This document shows positions 15,315 to 29,036 of a DNA stretch of 64,000 nt, piece by piece. The notes beneath the pieces were generated by a model. The model ran no database searches, was not told the origin of the DNA, and was given only the letters and a program-made list of their open reading frames with translations. The position numbers and the translations under genes are program-made. How positions within the stretch are numbered: the stretch's first letter is position 1; each line of letters opens with the position of its first letter. This stretch comes from Paramecium sonneborni. Taxonomy: Eukaryota; Ciliophora; Oligohymenophorea; Peniculida; Parameciidae. Location of the stretch: contig CAJJDN010000013.1 of assembly GCA_905182985.1 (NCBI GenBank), positions 509,221-573,220 on the forward strand, given 5' to 3'.

Positions 15315-18300
15315 TCAATTTTTCTCTTTTATTTTTGCATTGGAGTCGAAATAAAGACTTTCAGCAAAAACTATGTCTTTTTTAATTAATTAACAAGCTT
15401 TTTCAACTTTGTCCACCATTTTTAAATTTCCCATAACTCTAAAGGCATTGATTACTCCTCTAAGCATATTTTCCAATCTTTAAATAGTTCTAACAATAGA
15501 TCCTTCTTCTATATCAGTTTATAAACAAACATCTACAAATGATTAGCCTTAAGCCCATAAATAAATTCTAAAAATAAAAAATTGATGTTTACACTTATGT
15601 TAAATTAAAATTAAGTACATTTCTGATTTATTCATAAGAATCTTTTGTGTCTACTGCATCCATCTTCACTTAATGGTTAAATATAAAATTTACTTTCTTC
15701 TTCAATTGTCTTTTTAATCAAAATGTAAGTAGCAATAATGGCTCCACTTAATTCAAGTGAAATCTCATCAAATTTTTTATGAAGCATAACTTCAATATTA
15801 CTTTCATCAAATTCTTCTTCAAACTTTCTTCTGTCTTGGCAAACAAAAGCTGACATCAATGCAGCAATTTCACTTGGTTTAAGAGTTTCCATTATATTAT
15901 CTACAAGTACTTCACAAATATAAATGGAACTCTAATCCATTAATTCTCTTGCGATTCTAGCTTTTATAAGAGGTAATCCTGCTTAATCTACATAACCTAA
16001 TAATTTTAATGCATTTAATTTATTATTGAAATCACTCTAACTTTATGTATCATTTCCTTATATCTTCTTTTTAATATCAAGCATATCATTCTTTAATTTT
16101 TCTTTCAATTACAATTATTATAGATGTTTTTCTTTTAAATCACAAAATTAGCATTATTAATTTATCAATTCATTTAACTATTGCTCCCTGAATTTGAACT
16201 ATTCCATATTGTCTTCATCATTCTATTATTTTATTGATTTAAATTTATATTTAAATTTAGTTAGAACAGCCTATCGTTTTTTATTATTATTTTATTATTA
16301 AGGAGAATATATGTATTGTAACATTTACTTCATATCTTAGAATTATTACTATTTCTCTAACAATTAAGTAGCATAATCTTCATAATAAACTTCAATATTT
16401 TAAAAGTTTGTTTTATTAGATGCTTTTACTTAGTCATCTAAAAAGTCTATAATACTTTCCTCTGTTACATTATTTATAATGTAATAAAATTCTCGGTTAG
16501 ATTTAAGTTAATTGTTTCTTTGTTTTTCTCTCTTTTTTTCCAAGAATGATGTTTAATATTATAAGAAAATTTTTTTATATCTTCTTTGCTGTTTTTCATC
16601 TTCATTTCCAGAATGGATTGTTAAAACACTAAAATTTAATTAAGCTATTATTAATTAATAGAATACTTATTTCTGAAGGTCTAAGAATATAGTTTTAATC
16701 ATATATATCGTCATTTAAGAAATCTTAAGAGAGTGCAACTCCTAAACTAATTTCACCAAAATGATCAGAGAATAAAACAAATCTGGGAAAAGTGATATTG
16801 GTCTTACTTTGAGTAATTGCTGATTAAATAAATGCAATCTAAGAAAATCGATAATTTTTTTAGATTTCAACATATTCTTCAATTAAAGACTTTGATACTC
16901 CTGATCTTAATCCTTTTTAATAAGGACATTGTACTAAGGAAGTATTGATATATTCTTTTTTGAGTCTTTCTAAACTTAGCATTTGTTTTGGTAATTATAC
17001 AAATCTATAATTTTCATGAAATGATCTCTTCATCATTTCAGTAGCATCAATATCTTTACTAGTTAATAAATTTAAGATTATGCTATAAGTGATTTTAAAT
17101 TTACTATCTAATTATAATCCTTTAGAATCAACCATTTGTTTCATTCTAAGTTCATCAGGTAAACTTTATGCATCTTTAATGTAAATTATAACATTTCCTT
17201 TTTCATCAATTCCTCTTCTTCCAGCTCTTCCACTCATTTAAGTATATTCACTAGAATGTAACATTCTCTTAGTATTAGATCCATCAAACTTTTCAACTGT
17301 ATGAAATATGACAGTTTTAGTAGGCATATTGATTCCCATGGCAAAAGTTTCAGTTGCAAATAAAACTTTTATCAATCCTTCTGAAAATAGAATTTCAACT
17401 ATTTCTTTAGCTATTGGTAATAAATGTCCATGATGTATTGCAATACCAAATCTTAATAGTTCTCTTAATCTTATTAATTATGGAGATTATCTATCTTAAG
17501 ATTTTAATTTAAGTAAAGCTTAATCAAAAAATCCTATAATTCGAGCTTCTGTTTTATGATCAATTAATTTTAAACTATTTTATTTAGTTATTGAATCAGC
17601 TAATTCATTTATCTTTTTTCTAGAAAACACAAAAATAACACAAGGTAATAAATCTTTTTTTTCACATAATCGAATTAATTAAGTCATGGCTCTCTTTTCA
17701 TCTTTTTATTTCATATTTGCAGCTGATATGTTTTATATAAATTTAGATTTGATCTATTTTTGAGTCAATTTTTGTCTCATAGATTTATTTGTATTTTTAT
17801 AAAGTTCATCTTCTTTTTTTTCATCCATATTTTTTTTAATTCTTTCTTTTAATCCTTTTTTTTCATCTTCAATTTCTTTGATTTTTTTCTATTAATACTA
17901 TTTTTAAATTATTTACTTTTAAACTGTTATATTCTTATGCTAAAAAATCACCATCTCTTTCTTTTATAGTATGAAATTTATCAAACAGGAATATATGATG
18001 TTCTAAAGGAACAGGTCTTGTAAATGTTTTCATAACATATACTTTTTATTTTCTTGTTCTTCCTACCCAATTAGCAAAGTCCATATAATTAGGAACAGTC
18101 GCAGATAACATAATAATACCAATATGTTAAGGTAACATAATTATAGTTTCTTCCCATACCATACCTCTTTCCTAATCATTAACATAATGAACTTCATCAA
18201 AAATAACCCATTCAATGTCTCGAATTAATTCTGCTCCTCTATATAACATATTTCTTAATATTTCTGTTGTTAAAATCAAACAAGGTGCCTAAATTAATTC

Positions 18301-19920
18301 AATATAATACTCCTGGATTAATAGAAACATCTCCTGTTACTACACCTGTATTACCGAATTTCTGATCAAATTCTCTAAATTTCTGATTACTTAAAGCCTT
18401 AATAGGTGAGGTATATAAAGCTCTTCTATTATGTTTAAATGCTAATGCTATTGCATATTCTGCAATAACAGTCTTACCTGCAGAAGTGTGAGCACATACA
18501 AATACTGATTCTTTTTTCTCAAGATGTAATATTGATCTCTTTTAAAAATCATCTAATTCAAAATGAAACTATTTAGCCATTTTAGCTTTTGGCAATTAAT
18601 CATAAAAATTTGACATATCTGTTTCATCTTCAACAGCAAATTTAAAATCTCTATCTTAAATTAGTTTATTAGAATTATTAATTATGTCTTAAACTTTAAT
18701 TATTCTAAATTTAGATTTCACTTATAAAGCATCTTAAATTTATTTTCTTATTTCAGGATCTTATTCTTAGATTTCTGGTTATGCCTTCTCAGCATAATAC
18801 ATTTAATCAATAAATGTAGGTTCATTGTCAATCTAATTAAAATCTACAATTTATTATGCTTTTACAATAGTATTCCATTCCTCTTTAATTTCATCATCAT
18901 CTGCATCATTAGCAATATTGTTGATTTTAGCAGTCTCTCTAGCCTGTCTTTATAATTCAGTTAGAGTAGAAAGCATTTAAATATCAGATTCAGAAACTAT
19001 TGCATTTTCTTAGAATTCTAAATCTTCTAAAGTTTCTATTTATTTAGGTTTTTATTATTAAAGTGGTTATTCTTCTTCTTTTTATTCATCAATAAAAAGT
19101 GACCAAATAGTATTAAATTTAGGATCAGTTTAATTAGGGAAGACATGTAAAATTGATTAAATTTGATCCTTAACAAATTTATCATCAAGATATTCAATCC
19201 TTTATTAATATTCAGCAATCCTTTCTTATTTTCTAATATCTCTTTCTTTTCTTATTTGTTCACTTTAATCAAATATGGTATCTGCTTAAACTTTTATTTA
19301 TTATTCTAATTTATCTAATGAAAGTAATTTATCACCAAGTTCTACCTTTTCTGGTCCCCTTTTATCTTTAATTAATTGGCCTCTATTAATGACATTTGTT
19401 GTGCTAAAAGATTTTAGATCAGTATGAAGATAAGCAGAACTAACACTCTCAATTTCCCAACTAAACATATCATGATTAGTATAAAGCACAGTTTCTATTC
19501 CAGGATTTAATGCTTATTCATCTTACATAAATGGCAAAATATTAGTGAATTCATAATCCTTTTATTATAAATTAGATTAAAGATATATTTGACGTATGTC
19601 TTCAAGTTAATCTTCTTAATAAAATTCATCAATCTCATCTATTAATTCATCTCTAAATTCTTGAAATTTAACCATTTTCTATGATTAAATTTTATAAGAT
19701 GATGGAATTCTAAATATTCATTTTAAATATACATTCCATCTGACATTTTAGTTGCTATCTCTACTCTAGGATATTGTTCACCAATTGATAATGGATCAAT
19801 AGCTACATCAGGTATTCCTTTAGAATATGAAATTATCTCAGCATTATTATTTGTGCCTTGGTCTTGTGCTTTATTTAAATAATCAAAAAGGCTCTCCCAT
19901 ATATCTTAATCTTCAGCCAT
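15315..19920 (-). CDS. SKI2: Ski2-like DExH-box RNA helicase (exosome cofactor)
   Basis: An ATP-dependent 3'-5' RNA helicase that feeds mRNA to the cytoplasmic exosome, with Ski3/Ski8 as usual partners. About 1,486 residues. Motif I is [17 protein letters not shown], motif [11 protein letters not shown], motif [11 protein letters not shown], and motif [18 protein letters not shown]. The C-terminus ([31 protein letters not shown]) matches Ski2 more closely than Mtr4. The N-terminus [15 protein letters not shown] is joined by a 23-nt intron at 19710-19732; starting instead at the internal ATG at 19675 would lose it. At least five further tiny introns are needed, including 22 nt in [14 protein letters not shown]. 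All six together make the exon total a multiple of three. Confidence 0.93.
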
Positions 19921-21151
19921 TAATTTATAATTATATTAATTATCATTTTATAAATGCAATCAATTTTTAAAGTTTTTCCAATAGTGGATACAGCTTTTAT
20001 TCTTATTTCTTTCATCTTTAAAACCTATCTAATAGAAGAAAATCAAACAAATTTCAAATGAACTTTATATCATTAAAAAAATTGACAATCCTTAACCTAT
20101 GAATAAAATTTTAAATTAATAAAAATCAAAATGAGCTAAATAAATAATCACTAATAAGTATATTTGAAAGTTAAATAACCTTTGTTTTTGTGAAAACAAA
20201 TTTAAATAATTAAAATAGTTTTTAAAGAAAGAAAGAATTTAAGCCTAATCCTATCCTTTTATTAAATAAATAATTTATTATTAAGTCTTTTATTAATATC
20301 CTTACTACATCAATTTTAAGAAAAAATAAAAAACATAATTAGTCATATTATTTATTAAATTAGATTTAATGATCCCATTAAAATACTGGTAACCAGCTCT
20401 AAATTGAAAAATAACAATTTATATACTTTTTCATATTCTTTAGCTTCATTATTTAAGGAATAATATATACGAGTTATAAAAAACCTAATGCTTTCTAATT
20501 AAATTAATTCAAAAACCTTAAGTATATAAACAAAATTTACAGAAATTCAAACCTATATAAAAATTTAATATTCTGGAATTGAGGAAATATTTTTTTGGAG
20601 TAATTTCCAAATTATTTATGAATTTTTTGCAAATTATTTTTGAATTTAAGAAAATATAAATTAGATTTAAGTAAATAACAAAAAACAAAAGTTTTAGTTA
20701 CTATTAATCGGAAAAAATGCATATTTTTTTCTCTATTAAAAGACAAAATTACTAAAAAAAAATGGCTAATTTAACAAAGACTAAGTTTTAGTTTTAGTGG
20801 ACTAAAAAAATTATTTTTTTCTATTTCTATAATTTCTCTAAGGATTTTGAAATAAATATTCAAATTTAAAGTATAATATACATACTAAAATTTTCTTAAA
20901 CTAAGATGGGTATAAGTTTAGATCTAAAATTCCTGAATTTAATGCTTGTAAATATACTAAGACAAAATCTATTAAGAAATTTGATCAAGCATTATAAGGA
21001 GAGCGATTTATTTATTTATCTTTTTAAATAATTATTTATATGATTTTTTAGTTATAATATATTTAAGAAATAATATTATTTATGATGTAAAAATTATTTG
21101 AATTAAAGTAAAAATTATGTAGGAGATGATTCTATAATTAATTTATTTTTA
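19921..21151. other. intergenic, AT-rich, with one short coding-like fragment
   Basis: The divergent interval between the helicase and transporter starts. Most is A/T low complexity. About 20,910-21,010 (+) is compositionally different and reads GYKFRSKIPEFNACKYTKTK, but I cannot attach a start or a family. Confidence 0.4.
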
Positions 21152-22709
21152 ATGAATCTACCGCTTTCTTGTTCGGATCCTTAATTCAATTTGTTTAATG
21201 GAGGTTTAGGATGCTCTCTAAATGAATGTGGTTAATACAACAAATGTTTAACAGTGCTTAATGAAAAATTTATCGAAACAACAGGATGTTGCCGTATCAA
21301 AATTCTAGAGCCAAATTTTATGACAATTTTTATTTATATATTGATTGTTCCAGTAATAGGAATAGCAAGTTTAGGGGCTTTGGGAGGTAATGATAATATA
21401 GAGCTGATTTTAGGAGGAATTGTAAAACGTCCGTTCCTTTAAGCTATTTTGAATTTTGATGCAAGTTTAGCAGGAGATATTACTGCTTGCCTAATGATTA
21501 GTGCTTAAATAGTGAATATGGTGTTTATTTTTCTCTAGAAGTAATTTTGCAGATTAAGAAAAATAGTCATCCTGACGTACCAGAACGACCAGTTATTAAT
21601 TATGACATAGCAATTATTTATACTTTAGCTATTCCAATTGGTTTGTGTTTAGGTAGTGATCTATCAAACTTTCTACCATTGTTACCATTACTTTCATTTT
21701 AAATTCTATTTTATTTAGCAATCTCTCCTATTTTAATATATTATGGACGAAGATAGAATGAATTAGAAGATATAAAGAATGAGAACAGTAATATGATAAA
21801 AGAATCAGCCCTTCTTACTATTTCTTAACAGCAGCTCTAAAATCAAAATGAATATACTGATAGTTAAGCCAAACTATATAAATAACTTTATGCTGAACAA
21901 TGTTAAAGATTTCCCTTAGTACCTATTTTGATAACTTTAGGTAACTTTTCAATAAATGAGGTAATAATAAATTTTGTTTATTAGCTTTTATTATTGTTAA
22001 AATCTTCACCCTATCAATATTCTCCATATTTCTTTCCTGATGGAGTTCTAGATGATAATTATAAAGATAAAGGTCCTTGTGAACCTTGGAATTTTTATAT
22101 GGTTCTTTTGTTGACCGTCGTTAACTTTTTGATAACAGGTTCAGTTTATTTTTTTATGAGAAAAAGAGAATTGTTAAAAAATACAGTTAATTTTTATCCT
22201 CGTGAACGTTATTTCACACCTATAAGGAGATTTTTCTTGGTGTACGTAGCAGGATTTTTAACTGGATTCGTTGCTGGTTTTGTAGGAATGGCAGCTGGAT
22301 TAACAATGGTAGTAACTATGGTTTAATTTAAATTGATTGCAGCAGTGGCTGGTGCAACAGCTAATTATTGTTATTTTTTAATTTGTATTTAAGTATTTAC
22401 AAATTTTCTTGTTGGTGAATCTTAGAGTAAAAGTTTGGTTGTAGGTGAACAATTCTTTTTTTATGCTTTAGGAGTATTGAAATAATTAAAATTTAATAGG
22501 TTCTGGCAGTTTTGACGTTCACAAATTTTGGATATAAATTATTGTAGAAATCTAATATAGGCCATATTATATTTTATATAGACTTTGGAATAGTTGTTTT
22601 AAATATTATTGGAAATATTGCATGGGGAATTGAAAATGCTTATTGGGATGGTTTTCGATCGTTGGAGTAACAGCTTTCAACATGCGGAAATTTCGTCTAA
22701 GACAATTGA
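21152..22709 (+). CDS. TauE/SafE-family membrane transporter
   Basis: A polytopic membrane protein of about 502 residues. The N-terminus has a cysteine-rich soluble stretch (C at SLNECGQYNKC and TTGCCRI), then a first bundle of helices, a loop with the family-typical RPVINYDIAIIY, a hydrophilic Q-rich loop, and a second bundle with VAGFLTGFVAGFVGMAAGLT. This tandem organisation is that of TauE/SafE exporters (sulfite, sulfoacetate or other anions), which are expanded in ciliates; the substrate here is unknown. Introns lie at 21961-21984 and 22474-22499. One base is missing near 21,530: frames VNMVFIF and EVILQIKKNSHPDVPE join only with an added T, or with an unusual 38-nt intron. Confidence 0.82.
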
Positions 22710-23300
22710 AAGATTATTTATTTATTTTATTTCAAAAATAATAAGTTTCATTTTGTACAACAAAAAATCAACTTGATACATTTTATTAGATTTAAGTTTG
22801 ATTAAAAAAATACTATATTTATTTAGAAGGTTGGAATAATGTAATTAATGATTAAGGTGCCAATCATTTAATTTAGTAAGTTCTAGAATCATTCTATAAT
22901 TATTTTTTAAATTTAATTAATATCAACTTGTTAAAATGACTCCATAGAAATCTTTAAAAATATAATAATTATTTCATATGATGATGATAGATACATATTA
23001 TTCTAAGGATAGGTGTCTTTAGGTGTTAGCTTAAATTTATCATTTCTATATTAATTATTCCCAAAATTAGTTTTATATTTTAGGATTATTAAAAGATGAT
23101 ATTATAGATTAGGTTAATAAAAAGAAAGATTTATAATTTGTTTAAAATTTTATAATGTATTAATAGTATTTAATCCAGAGAATTTGTAAGAAGTTTACAA
23201 TTAAATTGTATTTGTAAATCAATAATATAAATTTAAGAGATGATATAAAACAATTATTAATAATATTTTTAAAATAAATTGAAAAATCAAATAAAATAAA
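22710..23300. other. intergenic or relic sequence
   Basis: Convergent interval. A + strand stretch reads LEGWNNVINDQGANHLIQQV and continues in other frames, and the - strand is open as well. With only TGA as stop this is weak evidence, so no gene is called. Confidence 0.4.
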
Positions 23301-26300
23301 TCATTCTTCTTATTTAATCTCAACTAGATTAACAGTCTCATCTAATTATAAGAAGGTTTAAGATTTGACTATTCTTCCTGAATTAAATCCTTAATTAGCT
23401 AATAAAGCTGATAGAATTCTATCAGGTGGAGGAGCAGGATCAACTGGCCATTATTTTGGATTTGGTGTTGTAGTGAATGCTCCATCTCCAATTCCCAAAT
23501 ACCAATCAAATGCTTCACCCTAAAATAAATATTAAATTATTGATTACATCAAACATTTTGCCATAACCATCTTCTGCAAAGAAGACACTCAAATAATGAG
23601 GAACAAAATGATAAATATCTTCAAATAAAAAGGAGTTCTCACTCTAATCAATAAATCTAATATAAGCATATGCTTATTTCAATTTAAATGAGTAAGCAAA
23701 ATAGAAATAAGTCCATTTACCCCATTATTTATTCATATCAAATTCATGTATTACTATAAATATATAAATAATTAATTACTTGATCCATCATCATCATCAA
23801 CAACTTCAAGATCTCCATAATCATAAGTACTATAAATCCATTTACCTTTATCAGCAAATATTGTAAGTGTTCTATCTCCAGCATTCTCATTGTCTTTTTA
23901 AATGTCTGGTGTATTTTATGTTACTCTAACAAGAGTAGTCCATTCTGTAATATTTCTTAATTTATTTCCTTTAGCAAATCCATAAACACTATATTCAAAT
24001 ACTCCACTATATTTTTCTTCATATGATTTGAATACTCTCTCAGTAATCTTTGCTTTCTCAACTTAAACAGGCTCATTATCTTATTTCTCTTTATAAGGTG
24101 GATAAGCTCTAAATTTTGGAATCAAATTGTTGATCAAATCTTCACTTGTTTCTATATAACTACCCTTTCCTAAAAATACTCTTGGATCAAACAATTTTCC
24201 TTAGAATGCAGAATGCCCAAATTCTTTTTTACCTACAACCAATCTAGCATAATTTCTTAATAACCAATGTTTAGCATTATCTATCTCTATTCTCTTTACT
24301 ACATTAACATTTGATAAGAACACATATCCAATTGCTTTAGGATTAGTAGGAATTCTTTTATAACAAAAATAAATGAAATTCCAATATCCTTCCAATTCTT
24401 TATCAAATTTACTGCCTGTACTTATATCATTTTTATTAAGAACAGCATCATATGTACTAAACTTATATTCTCCTCTTCCTACAAATGCTGAAACAGTTCT
24501 ATCTCCATTTTATTCAGCATCTTCATATTATGCATTAGTAGTAAATCTGAAAATTGAATGTGAATCAGCTTTTTCTAATAAGAAAAATGGATAATTCATG
24601 AGCCATCTTGTCCATATTCCTATACCATATTCAAATATAGCTTCAATATCTGAACCAGGGTAATTACTCTCTGTAATTTCTACATCTATAGCTGCATTAT
24701 CATTTTAAGCTACAATTAGTGCATCATCATCTTTTTATATAAAAAATTCAAATTAATTATTCAATTTATAAGGAATCCAAGCTGGTAAACTCTCTTCTGT
24801 TTCAACCTTATTTACAAAATACCAACATTAAGTAGTACCATAACAAGCATGAACATGCCTTGATTTTCCTATAAATTTCTTATTGATTCCATCTTTTCCT
24901 AAATAAACAGCTAAATATTTAGGTGAAAAATGCATTGTCTTTTTTATCACACCACCTTTACTTATATCAGGAAATCCTAAAAACCAACCTGTTTGTTAAT
25001 CAAATCTTGAATATCCAACCCAAATATACATCCAAATTCCTCTATATTCTCCAAGTTCAACTTCTGTTTGTCTATTTACTTCATAATCTTTATCTATAAA
25101 TCCAATATCATATGTGCCAAATATCATATTTCCTCCTTATTAAATTGCTGTTATTGTTCTATCTCCTAAAATTGAAGCATCGCTTAAATGATCAACTTCA
25201 TTATTTGTTAATCTAATTATTGTCTAGGCATCACTATTAGACAAATCACCACAATATTTGAACCATCCATAAACTGAATATTATTCAGTTTCAATTGCCT
25301 CATGTTCATAAATAAAAGTTTCATATGTTTCAGTATCTTTATTTTCTGCTCCTTAAATTTCATGATCTTTAGTTCCTAATTCATCATCAACAGGAACTTT
25401 ATAAAGCTCCATCCAAGTTTAGAATTCCTCAATCTCATTAATAAATGAACCTCTTCCCATGCGAACTACAGCAGATACCATTCTACCATTAAAACCAAAT
25501 TAATTGTTTTTCCAATTTCCTACATAAAAACGAGCATAATTATTTGCAGGATCTGCATCAAATGGATCGAATTTTGTTCTTTGTATTTATAACTATTTTA
25601 GAAAATTAACATAGCCAACAGCAATTTATTATAATTTTGAATAACTGAAATAAATGTAGTTCCAATATCCATCCAAATTTTTAGCATATTAAACAGGTCT
25701 CATTGATCCAGCCCAGAATTCATAATCACCTCTTCCAATATAAACGGCAAATTCAGCCTAATCTGAATCACTAAACCCTAATCTGGCTATCAAAATACGA
25801 TCTGGTTTCTCATAAATACGAGAAGGATTGGTAATAAAGAATTTTGTCCACATTCCAAAGCCATATTCATATATACCGTCAGTAACCCATTCAGATTCTT
25901 CATGTAATAAACTATCATATTCTGATTCTTCAGTATGAGTTATCCATTTAGAATCATATGTTTTCATTTATACACCTGGCCATAATTTACTCTTTCCAAT
26001 TTTATATTCTTCAAATTCAGTTTAAATTCCCCAAGAACCTTTTCCAAATCGTAAATTTGAATAAGCTGTTTTGCCTTGGAATGTATACTTAGAATCTTAA
26101 CCTAGGTACAATGCCCAATATTTAGCAACAATATGCCATCCCTTAAATTGTTTGGTACCAGAACTATCTGGCCATTCAATATAAAATTGTAAATCTTCAT
26201 TATTATATCCAAAATATACATATGTCCATAATTACTAAGATTCTTAATTTATTTTGACACTTTCAACAATATTGCTAAATTTATCTAAATTCTCAACTGT

Positions 26301-28764
26301 ATAAGTTTTGAATAAATACTCAATGGTATCAGTTTAATATAAGGAAAGCACATTATGTCCATGAGCAACTTCTCCAGAATCAGGCTCATTAGATGTCAAT
26401 CATATCTAAACCAAGTAGAAAAAGAATATTCTCTATATCTATCTAAGTCCCAATGTAATTTAGGTTCTGTTATTAATCCCTCATATTCAATTTTTTCATA
26501 ATATTAATTTTCCAAATAATCTAAATCTGTTTCACTTGGAACAGGATATTCAGACTCGATTGCATTCTTCATAATAATCTCATCCTCAATAAAAGAATCC
26601 TTATTTAAGACAACTCTGATATGAGTAATGATTCCATTGAAAGCTTTGTAGCTTGACCACCAACCTGATGAAAATTTGATAGTATTAAGAATAGATTAAT
26701 AAGTGATTGTAAAAGTGACACTCTTGATAGTTTAAGTTCTTGCCAATAGACATAACCATTTGCTTTTCCTTCTTTATATCCAAAGTAAACATAAATCCAC
26801 TCAGCATCCAAATATTTACCATAATCTACTTATTATTCTGTAGTAGTATCACCATCAAATATTTAGAAGTTATAAAATCCTTCTCCAATAAGCGTCAAAA
26901 GTCTGCTTGATCCATCTCCACTTAAACCTCCTACTACTAATACATCTTTTTTCTCTGAAATTTTAATAGCACCATTATATCTAAAATATGTCCATAATCC
27001 ATAACTATATTCCGTTGATCCCTTAATTCTGGTATCAGATCCATGATTAACTTCAACTTCCCATTTAGATGATTCTTAAGTATGTATATTAACATGTTTA
27101 TCATCAGATTTATAGAGAAGATATTGTATTTCTTCAGGAGGATCAACTGGATATTCTAATCTACCAAAATCATCATCATCTTCTTCTTCTTCCTCTACTA
27201 AAATTTCTTCTACAATAATTTCTTCTTCAACAATTTCTTCAACTGTAATTTCCTCTTCAGCCTCTTATTCTTCTTCAAATGTTTTATCATCATCTGGAGT
27301 AGGTTCAGTTTCTATTTCTTCCTCTACTAAGTTTTCTTCTTCTTATTTTGGTTCAGGTTGAGGTTATGGTTCAGGTTATGGTTCATCTTCATCATCTTCG
27401 ACAACAATAATAATTGGTTAGTCTTAACATCCAGGATACCCACATCCTGTTTAATAAGCACTAGGTCCATTAGCTGCATCAATTAAAGTATCAATTAAAT
27501 CTTCTAATGCTTCATCAGTACATCCTTCTTCTTCAGAAAAATATTCATATTCTTCTTCATAAAATTCTTCATGAAATGGTTCATCAAGAGGAGGTTCATC
27601 TAAACATTCCTGAGTTTTTCTAGCTTCTTCTGCTAATCTTTCTGCTTCTTCTACTTTTTTTCTTGCCTCTTCTGCAGCCTCTTAAGCAGCTTTTAATCTT
27701 CTTTCTGCTTCCTCTGCATCTACACATGCTTCTTCCTCTATTCTTTACGCCTCTTACAAAGCTTATTCAGCAGCTTCTGCTCTTTATGCAGCTTCTTTAG
27801 CTTCTTCTTCTTCTTTTTCTGCTTCTTATTCTGCCTCTTTTTCAGTAATCTATGCTTTTTCTAATTCTTACTATGCTTAAATTTCTGCTTCTTCAGCTAA
27901 TTATAATTCTTGTTCAGCTTCTTATTCTAAAGCTTCAGCTTCTTCAGGTGTAAGTTCTACACTATTTTTCAACTCTTATAATTCCCTAGCTTCTTCCTCC
28001 TTTCTTCTTTCCTCCTCTATTGCTTATTCTTCTCTTTATTTTGCCTCTTCCTCTGCTTATACTCTTGCTGCTTCCTATTCTTATTCCACTCTTTATTTTT
28101 CCTCTTCAGCTTTTTCATCTGCTTCCAAAAAAGGTGCCCACACATCTTTACATGCTAAAGTTTTTTGATTTACTCTTGTTGATAACTCATACAAATCATC
28201 TATCTCTACAGGTATTGAATTCAATTATAATTAGATCTCTGTTATTTATTAAATTAATTCTGATATCTTTCCTGCAATCATAGTTGCTAATTATAACTTA
28301 TCTTCATCACCTAATTTATTATTTTCAAATTTATTACTTTTTGCTTTATTCAATACTTCAACATAACCCAAAATATCATTAATATCATTCCACGATGACA
28401 ATGACTCTATCTCTGATAACTTTTTAAAGTGTTTCGATAATTGATGATGTATATGTTTCACCTACACAAAAGTACTTCCAGAAATATGTTATACTGAAGC
28501 TAATACTTTATCCACTAGTGCTTTTACCATTGCTAATACTTACAAATCACCATCAAAACCATCCTTATGTTTCACTATATCGATCCATTATTCTATATCA
28601 TGTTCAGCTCTCAATTACTCTTTATATGGTGGATTTTCACATGTCCATCCAGAAGGATCTATTCCTAATATTGTTTCCAATGGAGTTATTTATGTTTTAA
28701 CCGCAGTCTTAAATTATAATGACAAGTTGACCAACAGCAACACCATAAACATTTCTTTGTACAT
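23301..28764 (-). CDS. giant secreted repeat protein with E-rich coiled coil
   Basis: About 1,803 residues once two single-base breaks are bridged. It starts with a signal peptide (MYKEMFMVLLLVNLSLQF). Residues about 60-230 are helical. A long E/A/K/R coiled coil follows (for example EEEAKQREEQAIEEERRKEE), then an acidic/proline region rich in E, D, P and V with cysteines (TGCGYPGCQD). The C-terminal two thirds hold six related modules, each with an EYGxGxWT-like strand and a W-x-x-Y-F-x-Y strand: EWIYVYFGY, LWTYVYFGY, YWNYIYFSY, IWMYIWVGY, YWNFIYFCY, KWTYFYFAY. This looks like a ConA-like beta-sandwich, possibly a cell-surface or secretory-granule component; that is inference. Two 3' introns (26 and 28 nt) are clear. 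Frame breaks fall near 26,394 and 26,729. Confidence 0.75.
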
Positions 28765-29036
28765 TTTAATATTAATAATCCGTTTTTATTGGAACTATAG
28801 AGATCTCTTTAATTAATTTTATTTAATTTTCCATCATTCTTATTATCATCCATCTAATGATTTTCTGCAATTTTTTTCAATCATTTTATAATTAATATTT
28901 ACTTCCTATTACTTATATCTCTCAACTCATTCAAAAGAATTCATTTTTTGTATACATAATTTATATTTGAAACCTTTACATAATTTACATTAAATTATTA
29001 TGATCTTGGAAAATATATTTTTATTATTAAAATTAA

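Noticed and set aside
22745..23100. A + strand gene between the transporter and the giant secreted protein
   Set aside because: Open frames exist on both strands and none has a recognisable motif; in AT-rich DNA with one stop codon this is expected by chance.
27150..28130. Hydrophobic leucine-rich + strand frames
   Set aside because: They are the antisense of the glutamate-rich coiled coil of the - strand gene (GAA/GAG read as TTC/CTC).
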